A DNA stretch of 64,000 bases from Subtercola boreus (GCF_003399635.1 NZ_NBXB01000042.1:1-64000), one strand, 5' to 3'; counted from the first letter of the stretch, positions 1-9,620 are shown. Notes: generated by a model not told the origin, from the letters alone. Translations and numbers: made by a program.

Positions 1-1
1 C

Positions 2-127
2 TTCAACACCTTCAAACAATGGCGTGGCCTCGCCACCCGCTACGACAAACTCGCCCTCACCTACCGCGGAGGCGCCGTGCTCAGAGCAATCACGATCTGG
101 GTCAAGGAATTAGGAGACACGCCCTAG
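2..127 (+). mobile_element. IS5-family transposase, C-terminal fragment
   Basis: The last 41 codons of a DDE transposase run in from the left edge and end at a TAG. The visible peptide contains FNTFKQWRGLATRYDK followed by a hydrophobic tail (AITIWVKEL), which is typical of the C-terminus of IS5-family (IS4/IS5 superfamily) transposases after the catalytic Glu helix. The rest of the gene and the left end of the element lie outside the window, so it cannot be judged whether the element is intact. No clear terminal inverted repeat could be placed downstream without the other end. Confidence 0.75.
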
Positions 128-312
128 GAGCGTCGAAACCAGGGCGTCGTCGCAACACCCGAGCGACCCGGGCGGACCCGGCCGGCTCGGCCCGGGGCCG
201 GGTCGGGGCAGAACAAATGGGGCGCCACCAGCACCTACTTCCTCTGGGCGCAGGCCGTGGCGAAGCTCGCCGAGTAGCGCAGCTCAGAGCAGAGCAGAGA
301 CGCGGAGGAGCC
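128..312. other. Gap between IS remnant and MFS gene; possible gene tail
   Basis: No intact gene is visible. The frame of the transposase stays open to a TAG at 275-277 and ends in a plausible peptide tail (WGATSTYFLWAQAVAKLAE), which could be the 3' end of a gene cut by the insertion or chance. Positions 191-223 share a CCCGGGGCCGGG...GGGCAGAACAAA segment with 1605-1639 on the other side of the MFS gene. Confidence 0.35.
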
Positions 313-1533
313 TCAGACGGGGTCGGGCATCGCACGACCGGATGCCCGGGCCCGCTGTGCACGCACCGCGAGCGCCCAGACACCCAGCGCCAACCCCAGC
401 AGCACGATCGCCTGGACGGCGACGAGCGTCATCCCGCCGAGGCCGAAGGCGATCGGCCCGAGCAGCGCCCCCAGCGACCCGCCCAGGAAGACCGCCACCA
501 TGAACATCGTGTTCGCCTGCGCCGGTGACTGCGGGTTCGACTGCAGCGCCCGGTTCTGGTTCGCCGACTGAGCGGCCTGGTTGCCGAGGGTCAGCACGAA
601 CATCGAGAAGCCGAACAGGATGCCCTGGCTGGAGTCGACGACGACCGTGATGACGCCCACCAGCGCGATGACGAGCGTCACCCCCGCGACCTTCAGGGCC
701 CCGAACCGGTCGACGAACCGTCCGGCGAAGGGGGTGGCGGCCCCTGCCGCGAGCCCGACCAGGCCGAACAAGCCGGCCTGGGCGACCGTCCACCCGTAGA
801 GCGGGCCGGTCAGGTGCAGCACCATCACCGTCCAGAACGAGTTGAACATGGCAAAGGAGAAGAAGTTCGTGAGCGCCGAGTAGACCAGCGGGGGGCTCTT
901 GCTCACCAGCCTCAGCGTTGAGGCGAGCAGTGCGCCATAGGAGGTTCCGATGCCGCTCAGCTCGACGTCGGTTCGGAGCGCGCGCCTCAGCAGCGGAATG
1001 AGGAGCAGCATCAGCCCGCCGAAGATCACGGTCACCAGGCGCCAGCCGAGGGCATCCACCAGCAGGCTCGCCACGATGCGACCGCCGAAGATGCCCACCA
1101 ACAGGGCCCCGACCAATGCTGTCGTCGTCGCGCCCGAGCGCCCGGCGGGCGCCAGCCTGTTGGCCGCCGGGATGGTCAGCTGGGCAATGTTCGCGACGAC
1201 TCCCACGACGAAGAACCCGATGATGACGCCCGCGATGTCGGGCAGCACACTGGTCGCCACGAGGGCGACGGCGAGCAGCACGAGTTGGACGGTGATCTGT
1301 CGGCGCGGCTGGATGCGGTCGCTGAGCGGCACCAGCAGGAAGATGCCGACGGCGTAACCGACCTGCACCGCGGTCGCGGTGAAGCTCGCCACGCCGGGCG
1401 TCACACCGAGGTCGCGCGCGATGTTCGTGAGCATCGACTGCGGCAGGTAGATGGCGCTGACCGCGACGGCTGCGACGGTCGCAAGCACGAAGAGCTGCAC
1501 GCTCCAGCGTCGGTGTGCGGGGAGGCTCGGCAT
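313..1533 (-). CDS. MFS transporter (drug/metabolite efflux type)
   Basis: This protein of about 406 residues has twelve predicted membrane segments. Conserved cytoplasmic loop motifs include a PLSDRIQPRRQ segment after TM2 and a second GRFVDRFGALK motif in the middle, as in drug:H+ antiporters of the major facilitator superfamily. The ATG at 1533 (MPSLPAHRR) is preferred because a GGAAC purine stretch lies at RBS distance. A GTG at 1560 would add nine residues but has no RBS and would abut the 30-bp tandem repeat at 1563-1622. The gene stands alone, downstream of katA on the same strand and separated from it by a terminator-like hairpin. The substrate cannot be read from sequence. Confidence 0.85.
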   Translation of the reverse strand: MPSLPAHRRWSVQLFVLATVAAVAVSAIYLPQSMLTNIARDLGVTPGVASFTATAVQVGYAVGIFLLVPLSDRIQPRRQITVQLVLLAVALVATSVLPDIAGVIIGFFVVGVVANIAQLTIPAANRLAPAGRSGATTTALVGALLVGIFGGRIVASLLVDALGWRLVTVIFGGLMLLLIPLLRRALRTDVELSGIGTSYGALLASTLRLVSKSPPLVYSALTNFFSFAMFNSFWTVMVLHLTGPLYGWTVAQAGLFGLVGLAAGAATPFAGRFVDRFGALKVAGVTLVIALVGVITVVVDSSQGILFGFSMFVLTLGNQAAQSANQNRALQSNPQSPAQANTMFMVAVFLGGSLGALLGPIAFGLGGMTLVAVQAIVLLGLALGVWALAVRAQRARASGRAMPDPV

Positions 1534-1562
1534 CGGGCAGGTTCCGTTCGGGTGGATCACGC

Positions 1563-1622
1563 GGGGTCTGGATGCCCGGGGCCGGGTGTTCCGGGGTCTG
1601 GATGCCCGGGGCCGGGAGTTCC
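1563..1622. repeat. 30-bp tandem direct repeat, two copies
   Basis: Two adjacent 30-bp units (1563-1592 and 1593-1622) differ at only two positions. Each begins GGGGTCTGGATGCCCGG. They lie immediately upstream of the MFS gene, in what should be its promoter or leader. They may be a recent duplication. No coding role is apparent. Confidence 0.8.
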
Positions 1623-1632
1623 GGGCAGAACA

Positions 1633-1664
1633 AAGGGGCCGGCGCCTCTCGGCACCGACCCCTT
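1633..1664 (-). terminator. Hairpin terminator downstream of catalase gene
   Basis: On the minus strand, a 14-bp stem (one arm at 1633-1646, the other at 1651-1664, G-U pairs allowed) closes a 4-nt loop. It is followed by a T-rich TTTGTTCT tract, about 45 bp beyond the katA stop. This is a good rho-independent terminator by eye. Confidence 0.7.
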
Positions 1665-1707
1665 CGTCACGTCGTACGACTGACGTTACCCCTCGCGGGG
1701 CGGAGCG

Positions 1708-3252
1708 TCAGACCTTCAGCGCGACATCCGCCTCGGCTTCGCGGTTGATCCCCGCGGCGTTCGGCGGAGCCACATCGGGGTCGATGCCGCCGCTGGCCGC
1801 AGCCTCGTTCAGCGCAGCCTCGACGCGATCGCCGAGCGTCTGGTCGACGTTTCGCCAGTACTGCAGGGCGCGGGCCTTGATCTCAGGGATCGTGACCTGC
1901 CCGACGTGGCCGGCGATGTTGTCCACGAGACGGTCGCGCGCGGCGTCGTCGAGAACCTCACGCACGAGGGTTCCGGCCTGGCCGAAGTCGTCGTCCTCCG
2001 CGTGGAGCGTCGCGGCGGTGCGCTGCAGCTCGCCGTCGTTCTGCCAGCCGGCACTGTCGGCTGCGGCATCCGGAGACGCAGCAGGGCCGCCCACCGAGTT
2101 CGGGGCATAGACCGGTGTCGACGGCGCATTGAAGGAGTAGCGCGCCGCGCCGTCCTTCGAGTACGAGTTGACCGGGGCCGCGTGCGGGCTGTTGACCGGC
2201 AGCTGGGCGTGGTTCGTTCCGACACGGTAGCGGTGGGCATCCGCGTAGCTGAAGATACGGGCGAGCAGCATCTTGTCGGGGCTGGCCGCAATTCCGGGAA
2301 CGAAGTTCGAGGGGGCGAAGGTGGCCTGCTCGATCTCGGCGAAGTAGTTCTCCGGGTTGCGGTTCAGCGTGAGGGTCCCGACGCGGTGCAGCGGATAGTC
2401 GCTGTGCGGCCACACCTTGGTGAGGTCGAACGGGTTGAAACGGTAGGTCGCAGCGTCGGCGTAGGGCATGATCTGCACCGAGAGGGTCCAGCTCGGGAAC
2501 TCCTCGCGGTCGATCGCTTCACCGAGGTCGCGGATGTGGAAGTCCGCGTCTTCGCCGGCGATCTGGTTGGCGTCGGCCTGGCTCAGGGTCTCGATGCCCT
2601 GGTCGGTCTTGAAGTGGTACTTCACCCAGAAGCGCTCGCCCGCGGCGTTGATCCACTGGTAGGTGTGCGAGCCGAAACCGTCCATGTGGCGCCAGGACTT
2701 CGGCAGCCCACGGTCGCCCATCAGCCAGGTGACCTGGTGGGCGCTCTCGGGGCTCAGCGACCAGAAGTCCCACTGCATGTCGTTGTTGCGGAGATGGCTG
2801 CCCGGCAAGCGCTTCTGCGAGTGGATGAAGTCGGGGAACTTGATGCCGTCACGGATGAAGAACACCGGGGTGTTGTTGCCCACGAGGTCGTAGTTGCCCT
2901 CTGTGGTGTAGAACTTCAGCGCGAAGCCGCGGGGGTCGCGCCACGTGTCGGGGCTGCCCTGCTCGCCGGCGACGGTGGAGAAGCGGGCGAGCGCCTCGGT
3001 GGTGGTGCCGGGCTGGAAGAGCGCGGCGCGGGTGTAGGCCGACACGTCGTCGGTGATCTCGAGCGTGCCGAACGCTCCGCCGCCCTTCGCGTGCACGATG
3101 CGCTCGGGGACCTTCTCGCGGTTGAACTGGGCGAGCTTCTCGACGAGGTAGTGGTCGTGCAGGGGGATGACGCCGTCGGCGCCGACGCTCTGCGAGTGGT
3201 CGTCGCTCGCGACGGGTGCGCCGGATTCTGTGGTGGTCACGTAGTCGGTCAT
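1708..3252 (-). CDS. katA: Monofunctional haem catalase
   Basis: This 514-residue clade-type small-subunit catalase disproportionates hydrogen peroxide in the cytoplasm. The distal His lies in [15 protein letters not shown] (His54), the catalytic Asn in [12 protein letters not shown] (about 126-127), and the proximal haem-ligand Tyr in [14 protein letters not shown]. Catalase-core and catalase-related C-terminal domains are both present and the length is normal. The ATG at 3252 is preceded by AAGGAG at good distance. The longer open frame upstream is overlap with the fur gene. It starts 10 bp after the Fur-family gene and is probably co-transcribed with it, a peroxide-responsive fur-kat arrangement. 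A hairpin terminator follows. Confidence 0.96.
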   Translation of the reverse strand: MTDYVTTTESGAPVASDDHSQSVGADGVIPLHDHYLVEKLAQFNREKVPERIVHAKGGGAFGTLEITDDVSAYTRAALFQPGTTTEALARFSTVAGEQGSPDTWRDPRGFALKFYTTEGNYDLVGNNTPVFFIRDGIKFPDFIHSQKRLPGSHLRNNDMQWDFWSLSPESAHQVTWLMGDRGLPKSWRHMDGFGSHTYQWINAAGERFWVKYHFKTDQGIETLSQADANQIAGEDADFHIRDLGEAIDREEFPSWTLSVQIMPYADAATYRFNPFDLTKVWPHSDYPLHRVGTLTLNRNPENYFAEIEQATFAPSNFVPGIAASPDKMLLARIFSYADAHRYRVGTNHAQLPVNSPHAAPVNSYSKDGAARYSFNAPSTPVYAPNSVGGPAASPDAAADSAGWQNDGELQRTAATLHAEDDDFGQAGTLVREVLDDAARDRLVDNIAGHVGQVTIPEIKARALQYWRNVDQTLGDRVEAALNEAAASGGIDPDVAPPNAAGINREAEADVALKV

Positions 3253-3262
3253 GTGTGCTCCT

Positions 3263-3769
3263 TCAGTTTCGTGGGGAGAAGGTGATCTGGTGGATGGCGG
3301 GGTGGAGGTGGGCGGTTTCGTGCCTGGCGGGGTGGCGGTCGGCGGCCTGGCGCTCGGCGGTCTGGCACGCGGCGCAGAGGCCCCAGTAGGTGACCTCGGC
3401 GGTGGCGATCGCGAATCCGCCCGCGTCGGACGGCTCGAGGCACGGTGTCTGGCCGACGGCGCAGTCGATGTCCTGCACGGCTCCACAGCCGGTGCAGATC
3501 GCATGGTGGTGGTTGTCGCCGATGCGTCGCTCGTAGAGCGCGGGCGAGCCGGCAGGCTCGATGCGGCGGATGAGTCCGGCCTCCGTGAGCGCGGCGAGCA
3601 CGACGTAGACCGACTGCACGGTGATGTCGGGCTGGCTGACCTGCACGCGGCGATGGATGGCATCGGTGTCGGCGTGCGGCATCTCTTCGAGGGCCTGCAG
3701 CACGGCCAGGCGCTGGGTCGTGACACGCAGGCCGGAGCGGCGGATGCTGTCAGCGGGTTCGGGGGTCAC
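3263..3769 (-). CDS. Fur-family (FurA/PerR-like) regulator of catalase
   Basis: This 168-residue ferric-uptake-regulator-family repressor has an N-terminal winged helix (about 10-75; the recognition segment includes [17 protein letters not shown]) and a C-terminal dimerisation/metal domain. It carries the HHH motif ([12 protein letters not shown]) and two CxxC pairs (CTGC and CAAC) for a structural zinc. The GTG at 3769 is chosen because the family N-terminus begins here; the frame is open further upstream but that peptide is GC-rich noise. The C-terminus is His-rich ([15 protein letters not shown]), which may bind metal. Gene order with katA implies autoregulated peroxide or iron control. 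PerR versus FurA specificity cannot be settled from the sequence. Confidence 0.9.
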   Translation of the reverse strand: MTPEPADSIRRSGLRVTTQRLAVLQALEEMPHADTDAIHRRVQVSQPDITVQSVYVVLAALTEAGLIRRIEPAGSPALYERRIGDNHHHAICTGCGAVQDIDCAVGQTPCLEPSDAGGFAIATAEVTYWGLCAACQTAERQAADRHPARHETAHLHPAIHQITFSPRN

Positions 3770-3779
3770 GTCATTCAGT

Positions 3780-3812
3780 CTGGCAGTTGTTGTGAGTAAT
3801 TCATAATAGATA
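3780..3812 (-). promoter_or_regulatory. AT-rich promoter/operator of fur-katA
   Basis: Just upstream of the fur start lies the only AT-rich patch in several hundred bases (ATATCTATTATGAATTACTC on the minus strand). It contains a TATTAT -10-like hexamer. Its position suits an autoregulatory Fur-family operator. No perfect 7-1-7 inverted repeat is seen, so this is a candidate from context. Confidence 0.5.
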
Positions 3813-3990
3813 TCGCCTGTGAATCGGCTGGCGGCTGAGGAGGATCGTTCGCGGCTGGGTGCCCCGGGTATCCACTCGGCATCGCGGCTGGGCACGCGGG
3901 CATCCATCCGGCATCGCCCTCGCGGGACGATCGGGCGTCTGCCCGCGTAGAATGAAAGCGATCCACCCGCCCCGTTCGTAGGAGTCCCTG

Positions 3991-4359
3991 GTGCCCACAA
4001 TCGTCGTAGAGGTCATGCCCAAAGCCGAGCTGCTCGACCCGCAGGGCAAGGCCGTCGCCGGCGCGCTGTCCCGCCAGGGTCGTTCGCAGATCACCGGCGT
4101 GCGCGTCGGCAAGCGTTTCGAGATCGAGGTCGCGGGCCCTGCCGACGACGCGATCCTCGCCGAAGTCGCCGCGCTGGCGGATGAACTGCTGGCCAACCTC
4201 GTGATCGAAGACGTGATCAGCGTGCACTTCGCCGGCGCCGACGGGTTCGGGCTCGATGCGGCGGCCGACTTCGCGTCGGGCAACGTCACGACCGACACGT
4301 CGTTCGATGAGGCGTCGACGCCTGAGGCGCAGGCCGAGATCCGCGAGGGGCTGTCCTGA
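3991..4359 (+). CDS. purS: Phosphoribosylformylglycinamidine synthase subunit PurS
   Basis: PurS is the small structural subunit of the FGAM synthase complex (PurS-PurQ-PurL), which converts FGAR to FGAM in purine biosynthesis. The N-terminal ~77 residues carry the PurS fold signature: a beta-strand start ([18 protein letters not shown]), then [11 protein letters not shown] and [16 protein letters not shown]. The protein is 122 residues, so about 40 acidic/Ala-rich residues extend beyond the usual ~80-residue family length. The GTG start has TAGGAG upstream. The stop overlaps the purQ ATG (TGATG), so translation is coupled. It is divergent from fur-katA. Confidence 0.93.
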   Translation: MPTIVVEVMPKAELLDPQGKAVAGALSRQGRSQITGVRVGKRFEIEVAGPADDAILAEVAALADELLANLVIEDVISVHFAGADGFGLDAAADFASGNVTTDTSFDEASTPEAQAEIREGLS

Positions 4360-5198
4360 TGGGCGGTGCCTCGGGCGCCCCGCGCGTCGGCATCGTCACC
4401 TTTCCCGGCTCGCTGGATGACCGTGATGCCGCCCGCGCGGTGCGAATGGTCGGAGCGATCGCGGTGCCGCTCTGGCACGGGACGCACGACCTCGAGGGCG
4501 TCGACGCGATCATCCTGCCCGGCGGATTCAGCTACGGCGACTACCTGCGGGCTGGCGCGATCGCGTCCCTGTCGCCCATCATGGCCGAGGTCGTGACGGC
4601 CGCCGAGGCCGGGATGCCCGTGCTCGGCATCTGCAACGGATTCCAGATGCTCGCCGAGGCGCACCTGCTGCCGGGCGGGCTGATCCGCAACGACCACGGC
4701 AACTTCATCTGCCGTGACCAGCGGTTGCGTGTCGAGAACACGTCGACCGCGTGGACGTCGGGGTATGCGCCTGCGGCCGGCGACAGCGCGAGCGGTGGGG
4801 CTGGCGCGAGCGGTGGGGCTGGCTGGTCCGGCGGGGCTGGCCGCTCCGGTACGGCATCGGCAACCGGCGATTTCGCCTCGTCCGCTGCATCCGGGGCGCC
4901 CGAGATCACCATTCCGCTGAAGAACGGTGAGGGCGGCTACATCGCCTCGGCCGAGACCATCGCACGGCTGGAGGGCGAAGGCCTCGTGGCGTTCCGTTAT
5001 CTCGGCGTGAACCCGAACGGATCGATGAATGACATCGCGGGCGTGACGAACGCCCGCGGCAACGTGGTCGGCCTGATGCCGCACCCCGAGCATGCCGTCG
5101 AGCCCGGCTTCGGCCCCGACACCGCCCTCGCCATGCGCTCCGGCACCGACGGCCTCCCGCTCTTCGCCTCCCTCCTCGTGTCTCTCCTCCCCGCCTGA
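4359..5198 (+). CDS. purQ: FGAM synthase glutaminase subunit PurQ, with Gly/Ser/Ala insert
   Basis: This class-I glutamine amidotransferase subunit supplies ammonia to PurL. The nucleophile is Cys92 (GICNGFQ); His242 and Glu244 (PHPEHAVE) complete the triad; [12 protein letters not shown] is conserved. At 279 residues it is about 45 longer than usual. The extra length is one low-complexity block (about 137-180) rich in Gly, Ser and Ala, with three [AW]SGGAG repeats, placed between TSGY and [13 protein letters not shown]. The block sits between the Cys half and the His/Glu half, probably as a surface loop. The flanking family residues align without gap, so the enzyme should be functional. Confidence 0.95.
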   Translation: MGGASGAPRVGIVTFPGSLDDRDAARAVRMVGAIAVPLWHGTHDLEGVDAIILPGGFSYGDYLRAGAIASLSPIMAEVVTAAEAGMPVLGICNGFQMLAEAHLLPGGLIRNDHGNFICRDQRLRVENTSTAWTSGYAPAAGDSASGGAGASGGAGWSGGAGRSGTASATGDFASSAASGAPEITIPLKNGEGGYIASAETIARLEGEGLVAFRYLGVNPNGSMNDIAGVTNARGNVVGLMPHPEHAVEPGFGPDTALAMRSGTDGLPLFASLLVSLLPA

Positions 5199-5263
5199 CC
5201 CCCGGTCGCGCCCCCCTCCTCCCCTCCTCCCCTCCTCCTCGTCTCCCCCTCTCCTCCCGCGCA

Positions 5264-5323
5264 ATCGAGTGGGCAGTTCGGGCCCTGAAAAGCGAATCTG
5301 AGGGCCCGAACTGCCCACTCGAT
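5264..5323. repeat. Perfect 23-bp inverted repeat (palindrome A)
   Basis: The arms at 5264-5286 and 5301-5323 are exact reverse complements (outer end ATCGAGTGGGCAG, inner end GGGCCCT) around a 14-nt loop. The right arm is followed by GATCGAGGGGTTTTT, so it could act as a rho-independent terminator for purQ. A related imperfect palindrome lies at 6347-6404, and the two bracket the DUF559 gene. Confidence 0.9.
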
Positions 5324-5387
5324 CGAGGGGTTTTTGGCCTGTGGATAACTGGGGATGCAGTTCGGCGGAATTTGCGACCATTGCCGG

Positions 5388-6332
5388 ATGCCACGTTCAC
5401 ATCCGCTGCCCGCCGTATTCGCCCTCCGACCGTTCTCGGTGCGCGCCGCCAAAGCGAGCGGGGTCGGAAAGCGTCGGCTTGACGGCGGCGACCTGGCCGC
5501 GCCGTACCGCGGGGTGCGAATGCGATCGGCGAAGATCGACTCGGCGGTGGAGCAGGCTGCTGCCTACGTGCCACGACTCGCAGCCGATCAATTCTTCAGC
5601 CACACCACTGCCGCACGCCTGTGGCGACTGCCCCTGCCGCGCAGGTTCTCGGCGGGCGACACCATCCACGTCGCCACGGCGAACCGCGTCAATCGGGTGC
5701 GGGCGACGGGGGTGACCTCGCACCGGCTCAGCCCACCGACCCATCGGGTGGTGCGACTCGGGCGAGCCAGGGCGAGCGACGCCGTGAGCACCTGGCTGCA
5801 GCTGGCGAGCATCCTGAGCGTCGACGACCTCGTGGCGGTCGGTGATGCACTTGTGCTGGCGCCGGTCTACCCAGACACGCACGCGCCGGCTCCCCGACCA
5901 TATGCCTTGCCGGATGAGCTGCGAAGTCGCGTGAGCGCATTCCGCGGGCCAGGGAAACAGAAGCTCGTGGCAGCGCTCGAGCTCGTGCGGCTGGGGTGCG
6001 AATCACCCAAGGAGACGCTGCTGCGCCTGCTGATCATCCGGAGCGGGCTGCCCGAACCAGCCATCAACGTTCTCATTTACGGCACCCGGTCGGCGTTTGT
6101 ACCTCGCGTCGATCTCATCAATCTCACGTGGAAGGTGATCATCGAATACGACGGGCAGCAGCATCGTGAGGATTCCGAGCTGTACGAACGGGACCAACAG
6201 CGCGCGGCTGATCTGCGCGCGGCCGGCTTCACCGTGGTCACCGTGCGCAAGGCGGGGCTGACCCGCGCCGGCCGGCATCGTACGGTGACGGAGATCCGTG
6301 ACGCCCTGATCGCGGCCGGCTGGCAATCCTGA
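5388..6332 (+). CDS. AbiEi-like N-terminus plus DUF559 endonuclease-like protein
   Basis: The C-terminal ~100 residues match the DUF559 / very-short-patch-repair-like PD-(D/E)xK fold: PRVDLINLTWKVIIEYDGQQ holds the Asp and the Glu-x-Asp motif, followed by HREDSELYERDQQR and a FTVVTVR strand. The N-terminus (RPFSVRAAKASGVGKRRL, then YRGVRM) resembles the winged-helix AbiEi-type antitoxin domain common in actinobacterial DUF559 proteins. Nuclease function is inferred, not shown. The ATG at 5388 was chosen; an in-frame ATG at 5355 adds eleven residues, and neither has a strong RBS. The gene is monocistronic, and related palindromes lie 64 bp upstream of it and 14 bp downstream. Confidence 0.8.
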   Translation: MPRSHPLPAVFALRPFSVRAAKASGVGKRRLDGGDLAAPYRGVRMRSAKIDSAVEQAAAYVPRLAADQFFSHTTAARLWRLPLPRRFSAGDTIHVATANRVNRVRATGVTSHRLSPPTHRVVRLGRARASDAVSTWLQLASILSVDDLVAVGDALVLAPVYPDTHAPAPRPYALPDELRSRVSAFRGPGKQKLVAALELVRLGCESPKETLLRLLIIRSGLPEPAINVLIYGTRSAFVPRVDLINLTWKVIIEYDGQQHREDSELYERDQQRAADLRAAGFTVVTVRKAGLTRAGRHRTVTEIRDALIAAGWQS

Positions 6333-6346
6333 GCGGCCCGCCTCGA

Positions 6347-6404
6347 TCGATGGGGCAGTTCGGGCCCCTGATTCTGCAGTTGAGGGCCCGGACTGCCCCT
6401 TCGA
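6347..6404. repeat. Imperfect ~22-bp inverted repeat (palindrome B)
   Basis: The arms at about 6347-6368 and 6383-6404 pair at 20 of 22 positions. Outer ends are TCGA and inner ends GGGCCC, around a loop of about 14 nt. The arm sequence closely matches palindrome A (shared GGGCAGTTCGGGCCC), and both loops start CTGA and end TGAGGG-side. It lies 14 bp after the DUF559-gene stop and could terminate transcription. Confidence 0.88.
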
Positions 6405-6464
6405 TTGGCCGGGTGGGCGGGCAGGGGGACCGGTACGCGAGCGGGAACGCCGGGGGCGGGCGGA

Positions 6465-7082
6465 TCAGGGGGACTCGTGCACGCAGCCGGGGGGCTCGGA
6501 GTTGCCGCTGATGGTGAAGTCCTCGCAGGTCAGGAATCGGGATTCGTTCGCACCGAGCGAGAACGAGGCGATCGCGACGACAGCGACGGTCGCCAGCACG
6601 AGCAGCTTGCCCCTGAGCGGAACCGTCTCGCTGATCTCCGGCCAGGCGAGGCGTGCAAGGGCCCACACCATGAACGGAACCCCGAGCAGCACCACGAGCA
6701 CCCCGACCACGGCGACAATCGCGACCTCGAGGTCTTCGGACTCGTTCGGCACCGCGAGCGAGAGCACCAACCAGAGGCTGGGCAGGAGAAGTGTGAGCGA
6801 GGTCCAGCCGAGGCGCTGGCGCGCGGCGGGAACGAGCATCGCCAGCATGAAACCCGCCGAGGCTGCAGCCCAGACGGAGAGCAGGGTGTCGAAGAAGATC
6901 TCCCCCCACGCTCCGAGCGTGAACGCGGGCCACCAGACGGCGACGCTCATGCCGACGACGATGACCCCCAGCTGCTGGAACGGCAGCGCCGCGCGGCGGG
7001 AGGGCGAGGGCGTGGCGGGAGGTTCCGGCGCGTGCGCGAGGGGATCCGAACCTGCTGCCGGAAGAGCCTGGTCGTCGCCCAC
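6465..7082 (-). CDS. Four-helix membrane protein of unknown function
   Basis: This 205-residue protein, if started at the GTG at 7082, has a Pro/Ala-rich cytoplasmic N-terminus followed by four to five hydrophobic segments ([77 protein letters not shown]). It ends with a short tail holding two Cys ([19 protein letters not shown]), probably extracytoplasmic. I do not recognise a family. It is divergent from purL and convergent with the DUF559 gene. The start is uncertain because no good RBS is visible. Confidence 0.65.
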   Translation of the reverse strand: MGDDQALPAAGSDPLAHAPEPPATPSPSRRAALPFQQLGVIVVGMSVAVWWPAFTLGAWGEIFFDTLLSVWAAASAGFMLAMLVPAARQRLGWTSLTLLLPSLWLVLSLAVPNESEDLEVAIVAVVGVLVVLLGVPFMVWALARLAWPEISETVPLRGKLLVLATVAVVAIASFSLGANESRFLTCEDFTISGNSEPPGCVHESP

Positions 7083-7280
7083 GCCGCTACGGTACCACCG
7101 CAGAGCGCCCGGGACGCGTCCCGGGGCGGGCGACGTACCGCCGGTCCGAAGCAGCAGGACAGCACCGCGAGCAGCGGGAACGCCCCGCGAGCAGCGGACT
7201 GCACCGCGCCCGCCCCGGGCCCGCGCCGCACCGATAGAATTGCTGGGCCTGCCCCACGCCCCCCGAAGGAGCCCCTCCGC

Positions 7281-9620
7281 GTGTCTGACACCGCCGAAAC
7301 TGCCGCCGAAACCGCTGCCCGCCCCGTTGTCGACAGCGTCGAGGTCGCCACGGCGACACCCGACAAGGTGCAGCCCTACGCGGCTCTCGGCCTGAAGCCC
7401 GACGAGTACGCGCGCATCCGCGAGATCCTCGGGCGCCGGCCGACGAGCGGCGAACTCGCCATGTACTCGGTGATGTGGAGCGAGCACTGCTCCTACAAGT
7501 CGAGCAAGATCTACCTGCGCCAGTTCGGGTCGAAGACAACCGAGAAGATGCGCAAGAACCTCATGGTGGGCATCGGCGAGAACGCGGGCGTCGTGGATGT
7601 CGGCGAGGGCTGGGCCGTCACGTTCAAGGTCGAGTCACACAACCACCCGAGCTACATCGAGCCGTTCCAGGGCGCAGCCACGGGCGTCGGCGGCATCGTG
7701 CGTGACATCATCTCGATGGGCGCACGCCCCGTCGCAGTCATGGACCAGCTGCGCTTCGGCGACATCGACAACCCCGACACCGCACGCGTCGTGCACGGTG
7801 TGGTCGGCGGCATCAGCTTCTACGCGAACTGCCTGGGCCTGCCGAACATCGGCGGCGAGACCTACTTCGACTCCGTGTACCAGGGCAACCCGCTCGTGAA
7901 CGCCCTGGCGGTGGGCGTGCTCCGCCACGAAGACATCCATCTGGCCAACGCGTCGGGCGCGGGCAACAAGGTGGTTCTGTTCGGGGCTCGCACCGGCGGG
8001 GACGGGATCGGCGGGGCATCCATTCTGGCGAGTGATACGTTCGACGCCAAGGGTCCGACCAAACGCCCGGCCGTGCAGGTCGGCGACCCGTTCGCCGAGA
8101 AGGTGCTCATCGAGTGCTGCCTCGAGCTGTTCCGCGAGAAGCTGGTGGAGGGCATCCAGGACCTGGGCGCCGCCGGCATCTCGTGTGCGACCAGCGAGCT
8201 GGCCAGCAACGGCGACGGCGGCATGTACATCGAACTCGACAGGGTGCTGCTGCGCGATCCGTCGCTGAACGCCGAAGAGATCCTGATGAGTGAGAGCCAG
8301 GAGCGCATGATGGCTGTCGTTCAGCCGTCGAAGCTCGACGCATTCCTCGCCGTCGTGGCGAAATGGGATGTCGAGACCAGCGTTCTGGGCGAGGTCACCG
8401 ACACCGGGCGCCTCATCATCGACTGGCGCGGAGAGCAGATCGTGAACGTCGAGCCGCGCACCGTCGCAGTCGACGGGCCGGTCTACGACCGCCCGGTCGA
8501 GTACCCCACCTGGATCGACAAGCTGCAGGCCGACAACGCGCTGTCGCTGCCCAGGGCATCCGACGCCGGCGAGCTGAAGGAGCAGGTGCTCACCCTTCTC
8601 GGCAGCGCGAACCTGGCATCCAAGAGCTGGATCACCGACCAATACGACCGCTACGTCATGGGCAACACCGCACTGTCGTTCCCGGATGACGGGGGTATGA
8701 TCCGCGTCGATGAGGAGTCCGGGCTGGGCTTCGCCATCGCGACCGACGCGAACGGCCGCTACTGCCAGCTCGACCCGTACTTCGGCGCGCAGCTCGCGCT
8801 GGCCGAGGCGTACCGCAACGTCGCCGTAACGGGCGCCGTGCCTGTCGCGGTCACCGACTGCCTGAACTTCGGCAGCCCGGAGAACCCCGAGGTCATGTGG
8901 CAGTTCTCGCAGGCCGTCGCTGGGCTCAGCGATGGATGTCTCGAGCTCGAGATCCCGGTGACCGGCGGCAACGTGTCGTTCTACAACCAGACGGGCGGGG
9001 CGCCGATCCACCCGACGCCGGTCGTCGGCGTGCTCGGCGTGATCGACGACGTCGCGCGGCGGGTGCCGAGCGGCTGGCAGGACGAAGGCAACAACATCTA
9101 CCTGCTCGGCATCACTCGTGAGGAGTTGGATGGGTCGGCCTGGGCCGGCACGATCCACGACCACCTCGGCGGCCGGCCGCCGGTGGTCGACCTTGCGCGT
9201 GAGGCCGCGCTGGCCGGGCTGCTGCACGCGGGGGCGATGCAGGGCCTGCTCGCCTCGGCACACGACCTCTCGGATGGCGGGCTGGCAGAAGCGCTGGCCG
9301 AGGCGGTTCTGCGATTCGGTGTGGGTGCGCGGGTCTGGATCGACGAGCTGATGCTGCGGGATGGCATCGACCTCACGACCGCCCTGTTCAGCGAGTCGAC
9401 CGGGCGCGTGATCGTGTCGGTTCCGCGCGAGGACGACGTGAAGTTCATGGGGCTCTGCGAGGGCCGCGACTACCCGGTGCTGCGGATCGGCGTGACCGAC
9501 AGCGGTTCGGACGGCGCTGCGGCGCTCGACGTCCAGGGCCAGTTCGCGATCGGTCTCGACGAGCTGCACGCGACGCACCGCGGCACCCTCCCTGCGCGCT
9601 TCGGCGCCACGGCAGCCTGA
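7281..9620 (+). CDS. purL: FGAM synthase large subunit PurL (small type)
   Basis: This 779-residue ATP-dependent synthetase subunit acts with PurS and PurQ. Two AIRS-type halves are visible: [19 protein letters not shown] near the N-terminus, [39 protein letters not shown], and in the second half [13 protein letters not shown] and [11 protein letters not shown]. The length suits the small-type PurL of species with separate PurS and PurQ. The GTG at 7281 is preceded by AAGGAG. The first ~30 residues are an Ala/Thr-rich tail absent from most family members. It lies about 2 kb from purSQ, separated by the palindrome-flanked DUF559 gene and a divergent membrane protein, so it has its own promoter. 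Confidence 0.95.
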   Translation: MSDTAETAAETAARPVVDSVEVATATPDKVQPYAALGLKPDEYARIREILGRRPTSGELAMYSVMWSEHCSYKSSKIYLRQFGSKTTEKMRKNLMVGIGENAGVVDVGEGWAVTFKVESHNHPSYIEPFQGAATGVGGIVRDIISMGARPVAVMDQLRFGDIDNPDTARVVHGVVGGISFYANCLGLPNIGGETYFDSVYQGNPLVNALAVGVLRHEDIHLANASGAGNKVVLFGARTGGDGIGGASILASDTFDAKGPTKRPAVQVGDPFAEKVLIECCLELFREKLVEGIQDLGAAGISCATSELASNGDGGMYIELDRVLLRDPSLNAEEILMSESQERMMAVVQPSKLDAFLAVVAKWDVETSVLGEVTDTGRLIIDWRGEQIVNVEPRTVAVDGPVYDRPVEYPTWIDKLQADNALSLPRASDAGELKEQVLTLLGSANLASKSWITDQYDRYVMGNTALSFPDDGGMIRVDEESGLGFAIATDANGRYCQLDPYFGAQLALAEAYRNVAVTGAVPVAVTDCLNFGSPENPEVMWQFSQAVAGLSDGCLELEIPVTGGNVSFYNQTGGAPIHPTPVVGVLGVIDDVARRVPSGWQDEGNNIYLLGITREELDGSAWAGTIHDHLGGRPPVVDLAREAALAGLLHAGAMQGLLASAHDLSDGGLAEALAEAVLRFGVGARVWIDELMLRDGIDLTTALFSESTGRVIVSVPREDDVKFMGLCEGRDYPVLRIGVTDSGSDGAAALDVQGQFAIGLDELHATHRGTLPARFGATAA

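Noticed and set aside
3801-5381. Minus-strand frame of over 500 codons across purS and purQ
   Set aside because: Antisense shadow covering two certain purine genes and the palindrome; composition is Arg/Gly-rich noise.
7281-9620. Long minus-strand frame opposite purL (about 650 codons)
   Set aside because: It is the antisense shadow of purL in GC-rich DNA; its composition is His/Arg/Val-rich with no family motif, while purL is certain.
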